Source: Stichopus chloronotus (lineage: Eukaryota > Echinodermata > Holothuroidea > Aspidochirotida > Stichopodidae). From it: a stretch of DNA of 64,000 bases. The notes under the pieces are model-generated. The model searched no databases. It was not told the origin of the DNA and worked only from the letters and a program-made list of their open reading frames with translations. This document shows positions 1-54,260 of the stretch, in pieces; within the stretch, counting starts at the first letter, position 1, and each line of letters starts with the position of its first letter. A program made the position numbers and the translations under genes. Where the stretch lies: NCBI GenBank assembly GCA_021234535.1, contig CM037841.1, positions 11,614,825-11,678,824 of the forward strand, in the 5' to 3' direction.

Positions 1-946
1 AATTCCTGACATTGCTGGCAGCTCAACTGATGCTTTTGAGAGCTGTACAGCACAGTTCTTGCAGGGGCAGCACCATAAATTACGTACTTGGTATTGCTGA
101 AAGAGGTAAGAGACTGACTGCAAGTAGCTGACAACATAGCAAACTGATAACAATTGTCTCACTTGGGCTTGTTTCCACACTCTCATGTTGAAGCACCATA
201 AACAATGCAAAATGGGACTTGAAAGACCCTCTCTGAGGTCGAGATTCCTAATTTCTGCCGTTTAAGGTTATGATCAGAAATGCAGGTAGCACTAATGGTA
301 GGCTTCAGAGAGTTTTGAGAGATAAAACTGCTGGTATTTATCTCCCAAGTTTGCAAGTATTTGTCTCATAGATCTGCTAAACAAATTTAGCAAACCACAT
401 CTACAGAGGAGGCGATGCAGTTTTGAAACTTGATGCATCACACCTTCACATGACTCTCAATAACAGACTGCACTGACTGCATAAAGCTGTCGGGACAAAC
501 AAATTTGCTGAGATAACTAGTATACCCAGTATACCTAGAGCTTCCACTATGGGGCACCCAGGATTTTGGACAAGGGAAGACAAGAAATGTGAAAGCTAAG
601 TGGAAGGCCTTGGGTGTCTCGTTTGCCTGGGTATTTCCCTTTTTTTTGCCTACATTGGGTGGCACATGCCCCCTGCCCCCACCTTGTATGCTTATAGGTA
701 CACAGCCCAGAATTTATGACCCATTGCAAACACGAATATGTTTGGGTCTGCACATGCAGCAGAATCTGTCACTGGTAACATTATGGAAACAATGTCGACA
801 ATGTCGATGCCCTTTTAAGGAATACTTTTGCAGTGCCACTTTTAAAGCTTACTTTAAAACCCTGTATACATACAGACATACAAAAGTGCACATACATGCA
901 TCATGTACAGCATACAGTCATGCCATCATTACTGTTATCATCACCA

Positions 947-962
947 CCCCCCCCCCCCCCCC
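947..962. repeat. C16 homopolymer tract
   Basis: Sixteen consecutive C. It is the only G/C homopolymer of ten or more that I saw in the left 48 kb. Confidence 0.95.
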
Positions 963-3907
963 GATATCAGCTTTAATCATAGAAACGATAATATCCAGAC
1001 TCTGGGCAATGCATTTGCCAGAATATGGCTAATTAAATTTGGATCCTCTCATTAAGCATGACACTGAAGATAGATTGGATGTCCCCTAAACCTGTGTCGG
1101 TGAAATGCTACATTTAACAAGGTGAAACGCTAACTGTAAATGTCTTTCAAAGATATACAGTTAGTATCTAGGGTGGTTGGCAGGCAGTGTTAACACTGAT
1201 AGTTAATTGTACACAGAAGCTGTGCTGATATAGTTCACAGTGGTGCATATACTTACATAGAGTACTCTTCTATTAAAGCACCTTACCTTACGAACCGTGA
1301 AACTGCAAGTTTCTGCTTACCATAATACGAACATTTGCTAACATTTCTGTGCCCAAAAGAGCTCAGTATTCTTTGCATGTATCCTTCGAGGATACATTTC
1401 GTTCTGATTACTCATGCTCCTGTTGCTGTCAGTATCACAAACAGACCTTTTGGGAATCTCATATCCATCATCTAAATGTGCTTTTATTTCCTTTCCTTGC
1501 TTCAGACATTACGCTTAAATTAGAAACGTTACAATGGACACGTGCAGAACTACCTTTACAAGCATAATGATAGTCCACATCTGCTGTTCTAATAAACATA
1601 GTTCTCCCTTAAAGGGTTGCCGAAGATATGATACAAGAATAAGGGCAGTAATGTGTGAAACATCAAAGGTAAGGTGACTGGACTACTTTTAGAGTAACAC
1701 ACAGGTTAGCACTGAACTATAGATGAAGGTCCCAAAATACATCTCCGACAGTGAAAGCATACAATACTAAATCTTAATGGCACCACTTCACATGTGGACA
1801 CTAGTAAGATTACATTAATGGGGGACTACCATACATTAGACTTTGTCTACTTTGTACTTCAATAAACATGCCTAAAGAGCTAAACACCCAGAAATCATTT
1901 CTACACAACATTTTTGACTATTATCCAGGCCCTCAAGAACAGTTATTTTATGGATGATAAAGGACCACACAAGTGTGGAGGGAGACAGCCGTTAAGGCTA
2001 TATATTACAATTTTACAATATTGCAATATTACAACTCAACAATTTTAGATCTCAATTATGCATCAAGGTCAAATCAGATGGTTAGATTGCCAGACTAAAA
2101 ACATTCATCTTGCTATGACCCAGACTGCACTTAAAACTCCACAGTGGCCTGAACCTCCAGGTTGCTTAGCTTCATTGCTTTCAAAATGCCACTATCTTTA
2201 CCCACTTGGCCATAACATAGGTCTATCCCCTTCATAGCAGCCGTTCTACAGCATTTGCAAGTGCCATGAGAGATGTATTGTAGCTCGCTATTATGATGAC
2301 AGATGCAGAATGTTATCTCAGGCTTATTGTATACCACTTTGCATGCTTTAAACATGACTGTAGTCAGGCATTTTCATTGTTCAAAGTTCCAGTGTGTGAT
2401 TGGGTAGAACACATTCTCTATTCCATCAACTACGCTCTGATTGGTTGACACTTTTTGTGTAACCATCATGCAAGAACAGTCCCTTGGTGGATGGTCAGGC
2501 TCCTACTTGAAAAATCACCTTCAAGGGAAATTAGGGAATTGATCTCCAAACTTCTGAGTAATCTATGAAGTATGCTAGCTTGGCAAGACAGACTTCTATG
2601 TAGCATGCGGACTTGGTCAAATACAGAGTTAATATCAAAATATCTGCTTTGGCACTTGTATAATTTTGTAACGCCTTTGTACATAGATGTATGGATGAAT
2701 GATTCTTGTAACTTCTAATACAAAACAAATCAATCATTGCCTAAAGTACCTTATTGTTCTAAGCAAGCCCTTCTCATTTTCTTTTTTCGATGTCTGACAA
2801 ATGAATCACTCTTTTACTTCAAACTGGAACTTCCAAAAAGAAAGGTCTGTTCAATTGATCTTATGATAAAAAAGGCAACAAACAATACGATAAAACAAGA
2901 CCCAAAAGACAGGACTTCTAAATTTCACCTGTTCTTTTCAGCAATCTTTGTCCACAAACCCTGTGTATTTGTCCTTTCAATGCCAGAAATGTTGACAAAA
3001 CTGCTTGTACACAACATGGCAGCAACATTCATGAAATTTAATAAGTAGTACAGACAACACCATCTGCAGTGGCTCTGAAGTACAAATGTCCACAAAAGGG
3101 TGTCAGTAGACAGCCCCTTTAAACACCAACCCATTCCTTTTTTTTTTTTTACTGCAATCAAACTTTGTTAATATGAAGATGTCATCATTTCAAAACTTGA
3201 GATTGTTTGCTCAAATCTTCCGTGAGGACGGTTATTATGCCGATTAACATATTACATGTTACCATTCAGACGTCGGCAGCGAATCGCGGTGAGGAAGATG
3301 ATGGGTGCAACTCGCTCAGTTTCAATAATTAGGATACTAAAAGTGTCATACTAACTAGGTTTGCGGTTGCTGGTGAGGTGTGCAGTGATATGTGTGGTTT
3401 GCTGTAGCTAGGTGAGGTCTACAGTAAAAGATGAGGTTTACATGAGTGGGTGAAAGATGATACAAACTAGATCCTCCAAAATGTCAACTGAAAACTGCTA
3501 TAACTGCACAGTCATGGTTTCATTTGTTATAATTGGGGATGATTTACTGCATCGAAGATTCATCAACACATTTAATGTTGACAAACATGACCAAAAAATG
3601 AAAAAAATCTTCTACTCTGGTAAGGGAAATTATTAAATATGTTATGCTAATCCCTTTACTCACTGCTTCAGATCATCATAGTCATTTCCAAAGCAGCATT
3701 TGTTGACTGGTGTTATCATCCAGAGTGTCACAGGATTTGCCCATCCTCTTACAGCACACAACTTATTTCCATTGTTCCTCCATCCACACCATCCAAAACC
3801 ATCCCCTGTGTCCCACCCACTCACCCATCGGGGAATCATACATATTTTCCATCCTTGCTAAATGACTTACATGCAGTGATGACACTGGTTGACATTTCAT
3901 CTTTCAG

Positions 3908-4046
3908 GGACTCCAGCGAAAGGCAAACGAGGGCGGGCTAGGCCTTAGATGGCGCGGTGCTGGAATTGGTTTCAAGGATAGTTCGAGCATAGGGTCAAAT
4001 GTATGCATTAGTGAGGCAAGGGGTAATATATGTCTACGATGTGAAT
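3908..4046 (-). mobile_element. Helentron-like foldback element, copy A (5' arm and core)
   Basis: It shares the core words GGCAAACGAGGGCGGGCTAG and GGCGCGGTG with the other copies and ends TATGTCTACGATGTGAAT, the shared outer end. The hairpin end is missing or too diverged to recognise. Its orientation is minus, inferred from the outer end lying at the high coordinate. Confidence 0.75.
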
Positions 4047-4386
4047 ATTTCATATTTATCTATCATACTAGATTGACTTCAGTAATGAATTTTACCACAA
4101 TTTTTCATGATGAAATTCGTTGCAATGAAAAAAAAAAAAATGGCAGAACCCAGTGGCTATAATGTTCCCATTTTACATCAATTGGTGTTACTGTATGTTA
4201 TAAGCAACATGATCTGCCACACTGCTGCATTGTATGCTATGCATGGTATCACATCATACAGCAGGACTGGTGAGCTATGAAAGTCAATACTTTCCGCATT
4301 ATCAGTATGCTACTGTACAGCAATACAATCACTGTACATGGCAGCAGTTGCCAAGGTATGGACCAATCACATGTGGATGTACTTAC

Positions 4387-44707
<40,321 letters not shown>

Positions 44708-44900
44708 TGATATAGGAGAGCTGGTGATATTCCCCGAAAAACACTAGCACCCGGGGCGCTGGGGTGTGGTACGCATGCACCTTACAGTAAACAACCAAGA
44801 GCTGTTCAATTCGAGCTGTCGAGCCGTCCACTGCAGTGATCAGCTGTAATGCTATACGTACGTGATCGATAACAATTGACTGCTAATTATCTTTCCTACT
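44708..44900 (-). promoter_or_regulatory. GRK 5' untranslated region and candidate proximal promoter
   Basis: This is the sequence immediately 5' of the GRK ATG on the minus strand. It is locally richer in G/C and CpG than its surroundings, with a CCGGGGCGC block at 44752-44760, GCATGC at 44773-44778 and several CGAGC/CGTC words around 44811-44830. No TATA box stands out. A CAGCTG E-box lies near 44842 and an ATCGAT word near 44868. The transcription start cannot be set from sequence alone, and an upstream non-coding first exon is possible. Confidence 0.35.
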
Positions 44901-46889
44901 GTTATCCTTGTTATTAATTAACATATACGAACGGAAAACATTCGCAATAACAGAATGTGACAGTGATAGACGGTCGAATATCCTTCTATATCATATTAGT
45001 TGATAAGTATGAACAGTTTTGTCTGCAAACAGTAACAATATGATCGATCACTTGCAATACAAATGCGGTAACATCTATTCACAAAACTACATGTGAGTGA
45101 ATGCGAGCAAGCCAGAGAGATAGGAAGCGAAGAGATGTTATCTAGGCACTCTCTTTTGGTGATCGCAAGGAGGATGTCAGTGGGAACTTCTTTTCTCGTT
45201 ATTAACAATTAAATCCTCCTCCCCTTCAATGAAGTAGGGCAGTGCCGCAGTGGTTACGTGCTGCAGGGTATTACGAAACAGCACTATCCTAAAACCTCCA
45301 TACAAACAGTCAGAGTGACAGTTTTCGAACTACCAGTTGGCAGTAAGTGAATGAAGATTGAACTTCAAGGAAATATTGCTGAGTTGCCTCTAAAATTACA
45401 TCAGGAAAGTGAACATGATGAATTCAACTGTGCGTATTAGATTGATCATGCAATAGATACACATGTACATCCGATCATCATCCCGTCACAATAATCCATT
45501 ATTAAGCCTACTGTTAATATTTTCAATATTCCCACTGTGGTGTTTTGATCTTCAGTCAGTAATTATATAACTAAGATGTGGTCAAGGAAAGCTAATACAC
45601 AATTGGTGAAATTTTCACTGATAATGCCACCCAATTATGATGTCTTCTTCAAGTTAAGTAACGACAGCAACTGCTCGTCGGAGATTTCAAGTTTACAAGC
45701 CTACCTAAAGCTCTCTTGATATTGGTTTTTCCACTGAAACTTCCAATGGGATAGCCAGCCCTCAAAGACATATTTTATTAGTGTATACTGGTGGAGTGAT
45801 AAAGTCTAAGCATAACACATTATGTAGGTGTTGACTTCACGTCACACATGGGAATATTTTATGTACTTTATTCCCATTATTCGTTTTATATTTGACTCTC
45901 GAATAAAGAGCTTTCCTAATGAAAACAATCAATAATGCAGTCTGGTAGCGGTGTTACCTACACTGACTATCCAGTATTTAGGCCCCTATAATTTATAGGG
46001 CTAATTATCAAATTGTTTCAGACTTGAAAAATTTCTCAATTATTTGTTCATAAGATGAATTCTAAGATGCTATAACCCGTCGGAAAACAAGGGCGGGGTG
46101 TCCACGTGACATCTACACCCACCGAGTACTGAAATGAACCAACTCATCACATGACAGCACGAGCTGGAAGGCGGAACCTGGAGGCTGCACGGAGACTGCA
46201 ATAACACTAATACAAAGCATGGGAACACTAACGATTTATTTCAAGCCCCCCGATATTCAGTGCGTGGTCGCATCACTAGAGAAAGTTACTTTCAGTTTCA
46301 ATGTTTCAGCTTCTATGTGGAAGGGAACTTTCCCCGTAGAATCATTTCATATATTGTCACTACGGGTTTTAACCCTTCTGATATGTATTATCATTTTCAT
46401 ACATTGACTTTTTTTTATCTCATTAGGCCTAAATTAGAAATTGCAGGCATGAGATCCCTATTTCAACGCTGGGTACATATACAGCTTGGAACACCCGATA
46501 TCTGCCGTTCCCAGCCATCTGGAGGGTTTGAAAAGCCAAAAATTTTCTTGTACGCTCCGCGTCAACCAATGGTGGGGCTCCGCTTAGGTAATTCTGACGG
46601 AACTCAGCCCCCTGCAGTACTTTTTAACCTTTATTTTAGGTTCATTGACGCAGATGTCGAAGAAAGTCAATTTTGTACCACGATTGCCAAACTAAAAGGG
46701 CAAATATGATCCTTTTCAGGAAAAGGGAGGGGCCCCATCCGCTTAGACCTCTCCTCATGCCACGTAGGCCTACCTGTGAACTGACTGATTTGAAATCCTG
46801 GCTTAAGTTTCGGTTGGCAACACGCCTCCTATTTAATCCCCCATGCAGGACGACAGTCAAAAATAGGGACGAAGACGTCGATTTTGCCG

Positions 46890-46893
<4 letters not shown>

Positions 46894-46968
<75 letters not shown>
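46894..46968. repeat. (AC)n microsatellite, about 37 repeats
   Basis: An uninterrupted AC run of about 75 bp. The long open frames on both strands across it are artefacts of the repeat. Confidence 0.98.
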
Positions 46969-46971
<3 letters not shown>

Positions 46972-49244
46972 CCTGGCTACGTCTTTAAAACGACCAATTC
47001 CTCTGTAAAATATGGGGTGGACGGACAAGCTTGTAACACATGTCATCAAAGGTGTACATCTTTGTTTGTTTTTCAAAACATACTTGGGCCTACTTCATTT
47101 AGTACTGTAGATGTGGTCATCGTTATAAAATAGCTATAGGAATTGGTACTCTATCCTTTAGTGAAATCACTCTTTTTTAGTGAATATTAGGACTGACTCT
47201 TTATTTGGAGTGAAAGAATTCCTCTCGAAGAGTCATGCTTACATCTATTCTTATTTTGGAGGCATCCATAAATTTCACCCTTTTGGAATTAAGAAAGTAA
47301 AGCCGATGCAAAATGTCAAATTAAGGCAGAACCGCAAAAACAAAGCGAAGGCACGATGATAATGAGAAAACTTGAATTTTGCTACCCAACAATTTAGCGT
47401 AAGTGTTCTACATTAAACTGGCTATTCATTGAAATATATAGATTCGTAGGCATTCCACACTCAACAGTTGCAAAAACCAGAACGGGGCATGCACTGTAGT
47501 ACCTCAGTCGGTTGGGGATCAAGTGAAAATCACTGTACGGTGATCGGTCAAGTAGGTGACGAATTAATTCTAACATGTTTCTAATTGTACATTTATGTAA
47601 GTTAACATATTTTTTCAAAGTTTTCCAGTTTGTTTTCACCCTCCAGATTTTTTGAGGTGAAAACATTTTCTAGGCCTAGCATTAATTATGTCACATGTGA
47701 GCCTGCAGGGCCCGCTAAGTATTTTTGTTTTGAAGGCCGCAAAATGGCATACTCATGCATGCTCTAAGACTGCACTGATTTCTTCGTGCTTGAGCGGCTT
47801 TTGCGTTAAAGGAATAGGAACATTTAACTGAGTAGCCATAGTCTGAGCTCAGGATGTCTTTTTATACATAATTGGTTTAGGAAAATTACAGCGACACAAG
47901 GCGTTTTTTTTTAAGAAAAAAATCATATTTAAAATCAGTATTTTGTGGACACAGAGTGATAGATTATTCAGAATAAGGAAGGACGGTAGCCGGTAATCTA
48001 GAAAGAAAAAATGTTAGATAGAAATTCAGTTACTTGTTGCTAAAAAATAATTCCTAATTAAATTTTTCTAAAAAAAGTCATATGATGCATTTTCCGTAAC
48101 ACATTTTATGCATAACGTGTTACGGAGATGAAAATATTGCCGATATATCTTGATGAGCCTAATGGCTTAAATATGATTGGAGCTACTTTCTTTGTATGCC
48201 ATGTTCTTGAATTGTAAACGCCCTATTTTGCTTATAAATAATTATCAACTTATGCAATATGGTGTGCTATCGTAACTTTCGACTCAAACAGCGGACCCTC
48301 ACCTTCGTTTACAGTGAAGAGAGGATATACTTTCGAATATTATATCATCTGGTGTGTTACATCTAAGTTCGAATATGCTTCGACAGCCTTAAAAAAGTTT
48401 GTTTGGTGGTGAAGAGTTTGGTGGAGAAGCTAAGGACGATCTCAAAGGCTCACCCTATGTAGACAGAGCCCGAGAAATGTAGGTTTTAATGGAGTCACTA
48501 AACCCTAAATGGTTGTGAACCCAACACGTCATTTTATCAGTACGGTGACATGCAAATTTACCAAGAATAACATATTGAGTTTTTACTTTTTTCGGGACCA
48601 AGGTTAAAGGTCAGTAGTTTTTACATCATAGCCCCTATGTTCAATTAACAAATAGCTTGTTCAAAATTTGGTTGCTAGGGAGGAGGTCTTTGAGAAGGGA
48701 TGGCTGAGAGGACGCGGCACGTGACATGATATGAATTGCTTATATAGTCTTGCACTCATGGTATAATACCGATATATAACATAATATTCTCAAAGAGATC
48801 GTCGGCCCCTCCCATTCAACAGGAACTATCAGGTACTATGTGTATCTACACTAACCAAAATGAAACTGAATTTAACTCGCCTAAGTACTGTGATGAAATT
48901 ATCATCTCAAACTCATTTTTCTCCCTGTTTAGGGTTTTTTTTTGTTACTCTCAACTAATTGATTGCGTTTTTTTTGGGGGGGGGGCCTACAGACAAAAGG
49001 CAATTAGTGCTGTCAATTTTTCAAATGGTTGCCGAAGAGTATGTGCAAAGCAGATTGGACACATCCTTTAAAATCCAAAGAGGAAATCAAAATTGTCTCG
49101 CTGTTTGGGGGAAAAAAAGAAAAGCAACATTCTGAAGTAGGCGGCGCTCTCTCTCTTTTGCAGGTATAGCAAAGAGGCATTTATAATGTAACGTTTTTAA
49201 CAGACCAAAAACTCACACATATCTTGTTACATGTTCTTCTGACA

Positions 49245-49252
49245 TGACGTCA
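49245..49252. promoter_or_regulatory. Perfect CRE palindrome TGACGTCA
   Basis: Full CREB/ATF consensus about 4.5 kb upstream of the GRK start codon. Confidence 0.3.
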
Positions 49253-51651
49253 AAACATTTACTTCGTTTTTTTTTTAATTCAGGTGCAGAAACTTAGTTT
49301 CAGCTGAATACATGCCACTTAACTACTTAAGTGGAATACACTTTGCTCCGTGGAACGCTATAACACTTAAAAGTGCCATGAGTGCCATAGCATTTCACTT
49401 AGGCTTAATTCACCAATTTGTCATTCTGTTTCAAGCTGCATTATATGTAGCTGAAATTTTGTTTAGCTGAACTAAAAGTGTATTACGTCAAGTGAAACTC
49501 TATAAATCTAAGGAGATTCACTTAGGCTAAATACATTACTTGAAATGTGATCGACTTCCTCGTGCTAGGATTTTGTACGAGCTGGTAGGCGCCATTCCAA
49601 ATGACTAATTTGTAAGATACATGCGTGTGAGGATAACGAACCTCATGTCACAGGGCAAGCCATATAAAGTGTACGTTATCTCGTTAACATACTGAGTCGA
49701 ACCTGTGCCCCCTCCCCCCAGAAAAAAATGACCAACTGTAGAAGTTGATATAGATCTTTGAACTGTAAATCTATAGCGGTATGATGCAGTCCCAATTTAA
49801 TTAATCAAATGTGTATAGTTCGCTATATGTGGTTGCAAGTTTCCGGTCCGGTTAAAAAGTGCCATGATTGCGACACACGTTCTGTACAACAGGCCACATA
49901 TAGTCATTGCCACAACTGCAACTGAACTGAGGTGGCATTGTATTTATAGTTCAACAAAATGGAATTTTACTTTAGTGAAATAAGTGACACGCTAAATAGA
50001 ACATGTGAATGTCGTTAGATTAGGCCTGTTGTACAAACCCTAAGTGAATGTTACCTCGCGTTGTACTCCACTTACGTGGTAAATATTAAAATGGTTTGCA
50101 ACGGCCCAAGCCGTTTCACTCAGAATAAGCATCGTAGTGGCGCTCGTTCAGATTTCTTCTTGTATGAAAGTAACATACTACGTGCAAAGGTTGTGGGAAC
50201 TGTTGAAAAAGACGTGAATATGGTAACCACATAAAAAAGAAACTCAGAAAGTCAGGTGTACAAAATGTCCCGAGGAAAAATAAAATGTTCAATGCACTCA
50301 GGTCCTTACATACATACAGGGTAGGTAACAACGACTAGATGTATAACTATCAGGGCAGTATCCTCTCAGATTAGTTATCCACATACTAGTTACGTTCAGC
50401 TGCTTTAAAGAGTCGATACAAGCAGATTGTAATAATTATTTCGTCATAAACTGGTGAGGTAGTAAAGAAGCTGGTAACGTATGTATGCAGAACAATACAT
50501 TTGTGTCAGTTAGTGTGTCCCCAAGTTCGTTTTTTTTTTTTGTATGATGACGATGTGGCATTTATGTGCAGGGTTCAACTGAACTAAGCAAAAAAAATTC
50601 TTCTTTCTTGTATAACTCTCAATCGAAAATGAGCAATGAACGCCTACGATAAAAAAGTATTTCAAATTATTTCAAGTTACTTGAGGGCTCACCTAGCTCT
50701 TTAAATCTTTGGATAAAAAAGTCACGGTGTAATTGTTATTCTTTTTCTTTCTTTTTTCATGAAGTACAATAACTTGCGTATCTCCACATCACTGACCGGG
50801 TATACAGGCACTGGCTGAAAAGTCGTCATCAACACATTCATCTCAGTTTGGAATTTCTCTTTGAAAACATCCCAACATACCATGGGGGCTTGCATTCACC
50901 TCCATTTTGTCAGTGGAGAGATCAGGGAGCAAGAACTTCGCGACATACATACATGCATTCACGTACCACTGAAATCTGGCACTGGAGAGGTGCATGGGGG
51001 GGGGGGGGGGGAGACTCTGGTGATAGGAGGCATATATGCCCTGAAATAGCACATATGTACACTTATTTCTTTAGCATGATGGCGGGTCGTGCTCAGATGT
51101 GCACTTTTGTCTATTTTAATTGGGACATTTCCAAATAATGCAAGTTCACTATTTAGCCATAGGGGAGGGTGTAAGGTGTAAGTAGCTTATACAAAAGAGC
51201 CATATTTTAGACAGGCAGGTATCATCAGTGGCTCAAATTTTATTTAATATGTCACTCCGCATACAATAAAATAGATTACGCCGTTGGCTGAAGTAATATT
51301 GCTATGGTAATAGCTACCCGTGTACGGTCAACATCGAGTCTCTTGCTTATGCAGACTAAAGATGAAATGCATAGACCGGCCCTGACCATCAAATCCTACG
51401 GCGAAGACAGTTTACGTGCGCGCTTTGTTCGAGTAAATACGATGCCACAGTGGGGTGAATGTGGGATAGATCTTTATAACAGACCCCCTACACTAACGTC
51501 ACATAACAACAGAGCCATATATAGGGCGCCCTGCTTAAGGTAACAAACAGTTTATATTGCTTCACAAGGCGTGTGTAGATCGAATGACAGAGACGCCGTA
51601 TGTGCACACGTAGTAGCTCATTCCCAAGGAGGGCGCTTCACTGTATCACTG

Positions 51652-51659
51652 TGACGTCA
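51652..51659. promoter_or_regulatory. Perfect CRE palindrome TGACGTCA
   Basis: Full CREB/ATF consensus. Paired with another 247 bp away. Confidence 0.3.
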
Positions 51660-51898
51660 CATGCAAGGGGGTCTATGGTTAAACAATTTTCATTTTCCCA
51701 AGATCACCAAGTACTATTGCACCACTTCAGCATTTCAGTTAGAGGTGTGCATGGGGTCGTTTTGCAATTATAAAAAAAAATAACGAAGAAAATCATAATT
51801 GCGGTTAAAGAAACAAAACAGAATCAGGATGCCAATCGCAGTTGCTATAGAAACGATGAATGGCAGCATAATGGGCAACTGGGGTTTGTATACAACAA

Positions 51899-51906
51899 TG
51901 ACGTCA
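51899..51906. promoter_or_regulatory. Perfect CRE palindrome TGACGTCA
   Basis: Full CREB/ATF consensus. Second of the close pair. Confidence 0.3.
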
Positions 51907-53099
51907 TAGTACGCAGTGGACCGTTACTTGTACCATGTGTGATAACGAAACTTAAGTCTCGTCTATTGTACATGTGGACTTACAGAAATACGGGGATGTT
52001 GCATACACACTGAAGTGGCATAAGCAAAGTTGATAACGATTTCCAACAAACGAGGAAAGGTGGGCAAAAGGCTTTCTGTAATAGAATGTATACACGTATA
52101 CTCTAATGAGAGTGTACATTTTTGCAGAAGTGATTGCTATATGTAAATGATTTTCATTTTAAGTGTCCAGCAAGTCAGAGACAGTTCAATGGTCCAATCT
52201 CTAACAGTTTTCCATAAATGCATCAAGTTGCTTAATTTGTGCAATATTTCATGTTTATACATGCAGAACAGACCCCCCCGACTCCACACGAATGGTGTGA
52301 CAGTGACGTGTACACTGAGAGAGTATAGAACTCTCAAGATAAACACGATGGCTCGACCTAGTCCATTTCCCTGTCGTCATGACACTCGGAAACTCAAACT
52401 ATAATATCCCCCATCGTCCACATATATGTAAATAAACATTATCTTCCTCTAACGTACAAAATTCAAATCATTGTCATCACAATTTGTTAACTTTAAGAAT
52501 TAATCTCTATAGATGAACGAGTAACGCATTCTGTTCCGGGGTAGCTTATCTTTAAGGGAAAAAAGGCTAAATTTCATTAAGTATTTCAGTGAGTGATATC
52601 CTCATTAAATATTTAAACGTGTCAATTGCTGATTCTGTCTGAACCGTCGTGTTGAGGTATTGTGCAGAAACCAAACACGCAATTCAGCGAAGCCAGCTGA
52701 AAAGAGAATCTGTTTGACTGCTGTCTTGTAAAATGAAAGCTCCGAAGGTCCGAAAATCTATTGAGGTCCGTCTGAATTAAGATATAATGAAAGTCCCTTT
52801 GACCAAGACATAAATGAGAGACTCTAACATGTTTTACGTATGTTTACATACGAATAATAATATATAATTTGGTATTTTCTATTTGCTATTTCCTATTCGT
52901 TATGTGACCAGGTTTCAGCAAAAATTGCACGGATATCGTAGAACTACACGGTATTTCTCTATAACTTTATTTAAACTGTTCTCAGCACCCCCCACCACAA
53001 AATACCAAAAAGACCCCCCACGCAAAAAAAAAAAAACTTGAAAAAAAGAAAAAAAGGCGGATCATGTCGAGTATATAAATACTGTAAATTTGCGGCGTC

Positions 53100-53107
53100 T
53101 GACGTCA
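53100..53107. promoter_or_regulatory. Perfect CRE palindrome TGACGTCA
   Basis: Full CREB/ATF consensus in an AT-rich context. Confidence 0.3.
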
Positions 53108-53768
53108 TAATTACGAGATCGATTACGTAATTAAGGCAGTTGTTAATTATAACATGAAATAATTGGGGCCTATTGAGCCAAGATCGTGGATATTATCTCT
53201 CCGTCAGATAATATCATTGCATTTGGTAGGTTTTGCACAAAGCTCAATCATCAGTTACATTAATCCAACATAATGTTAATGTAACCTCTCAATGAATGTA
53301 TGGCACTTGAATGGCACTTGACCCAAGAAACTTGAACTCTGGAGTATGTCACTGAGGATGAATCATGTGTGTATGTATGTATGTGTGAGTACGTGATTTA
53401 CACTGTTGTGGTGGTTGCTATGGACACTGTTTCCGATATCATACTAATCCAACTGCATCACTTCCCGAATAATCCACACGGTAGGCTACACGAGGGCAAA
53501 GAAAGCGTGTTAACATACTCCTCTTATACACATAGGCTATATAAGTATATACCATGGTCGAGAAGGGTAAGAACTTCGTTGCAAGATACTGCACTTATTA
53601 ACGTCATGTAGGCCTACACACACCACGGCTTTATATGCAGAAGGGTGGGCTTGTTGTGATTCCGAGAGCGTCCAGCATCGTAACGACGAGTATGAGTGCT
53701 TTATTCTTCAACGCACATTAGCGTCCACCACAGTACATTGTTCAGTTGTGTCAGTTTACCTTTTTTTT

Positions 53769-54260
53769 GTTTCTGTGCAATGTTTTAATGTTTCGTGCGT
53801 TCGAAAGCAATATTCAAAAAAGGTGGGGTAATTTGATCATTACTACAAAAGTTGCAAAACTTACTCTCAGGAAAATTCGTATAGGTACCCCCAGAAATTG
53901 TCTAACAGAGGCCTAAATCTCTTTCCATTCAACACAATGTTGTATCGCTATCTATATAGGCTATAATAACTTAAAGCTACAGCGTCCCTTAGTATCAGTT
54001 GATCTTTTCTGTTTCTGTGCAATGTTTTAATGTTTCATGGGTCCAAAAGTAATATTCAAAAGAGGTGGGGCAATTTAATCGTGATCACAAAAGTTGCAAA
54101 ACTTATTCTCAGGAAAATTCGTTTAGGTATCTCATGAAAGAGAAGAAAGTGTCTAATTGAGGCCTACATCTCTATCACTATTCAATACAGCGCATAGTAT
54201 CGGTATCTACTGTACACTATATGTGCATATAATAACTTAAAGCCACGACCTAGCTTAGTA
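53769..54260. repeat. Tandem duplication, two ~242-bp units
   Basis: Unit 1 starts GTTTCTGTGCAATGTTTTAA at 53769 and unit 2 starts with the same word at 54011. Shared downstream words include AAAAGTTGCAAAACTTA, CTCAGGAAAATTCGT, GAGGCCTA-ATCTCT and ATAACTTAAAGC. Divergence is visible (perhaps a fifth of sites), so the duplication is not recent. Confidence 0.9.

Larger units (their letters stand above)
1..4386 (-). other. GRK intron 5, partial (runs off left edge)
   Basis: No kinase-domain exon is visible here on either strand. I looked for the expected next motifs (RH-domain end, FLQWKWLE-like linker, glycine-rich loop) and did not find them. The stretch holds a 16-base C tract at 947-962, an A-rich tract near 4130-4140 and one Helentron-like fragment at 3908-4046. 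The rest shows no recognisable feature. Open frames here, including a 147-codon one at 589-1032, have no splice-flanked or family-like character. Confidence 0.6.

Noticed and set aside
589..1032. 147-codon plus-strand open frame
   Set aside because: It includes the C16 tract translated as polyproline and resembles no family.
1..4386. Next GRK exon (end of RH domain or kinase N-lobe)
   Set aside because: I searched the minus strand for the expected motifs and splice-flanked coding, and found none; the exon is probably beyond the left edge.
45236..45335. tRNA or tRNA-derived SINE
   Set aside because: GCCGCAGTGGTTACG looks like an A box and TTTTCGAACTACC weakly like a B box, but no cloverleaf pairs and the spacing is poor.
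46260..46709. 149-codon plus-strand open frame
   Set aside because: It is the longest frame in the window but has no recognisable domain, no splice-site support and ordinary composition; chance is adequate in 64 kb.
46642..47076. 144-codon minus-strand and 111-codon plus-strand open frames
   Set aside because: Both read through the (AC)n microsatellite, and the frames are a by-product of a stop-free dinucleotide repeat.
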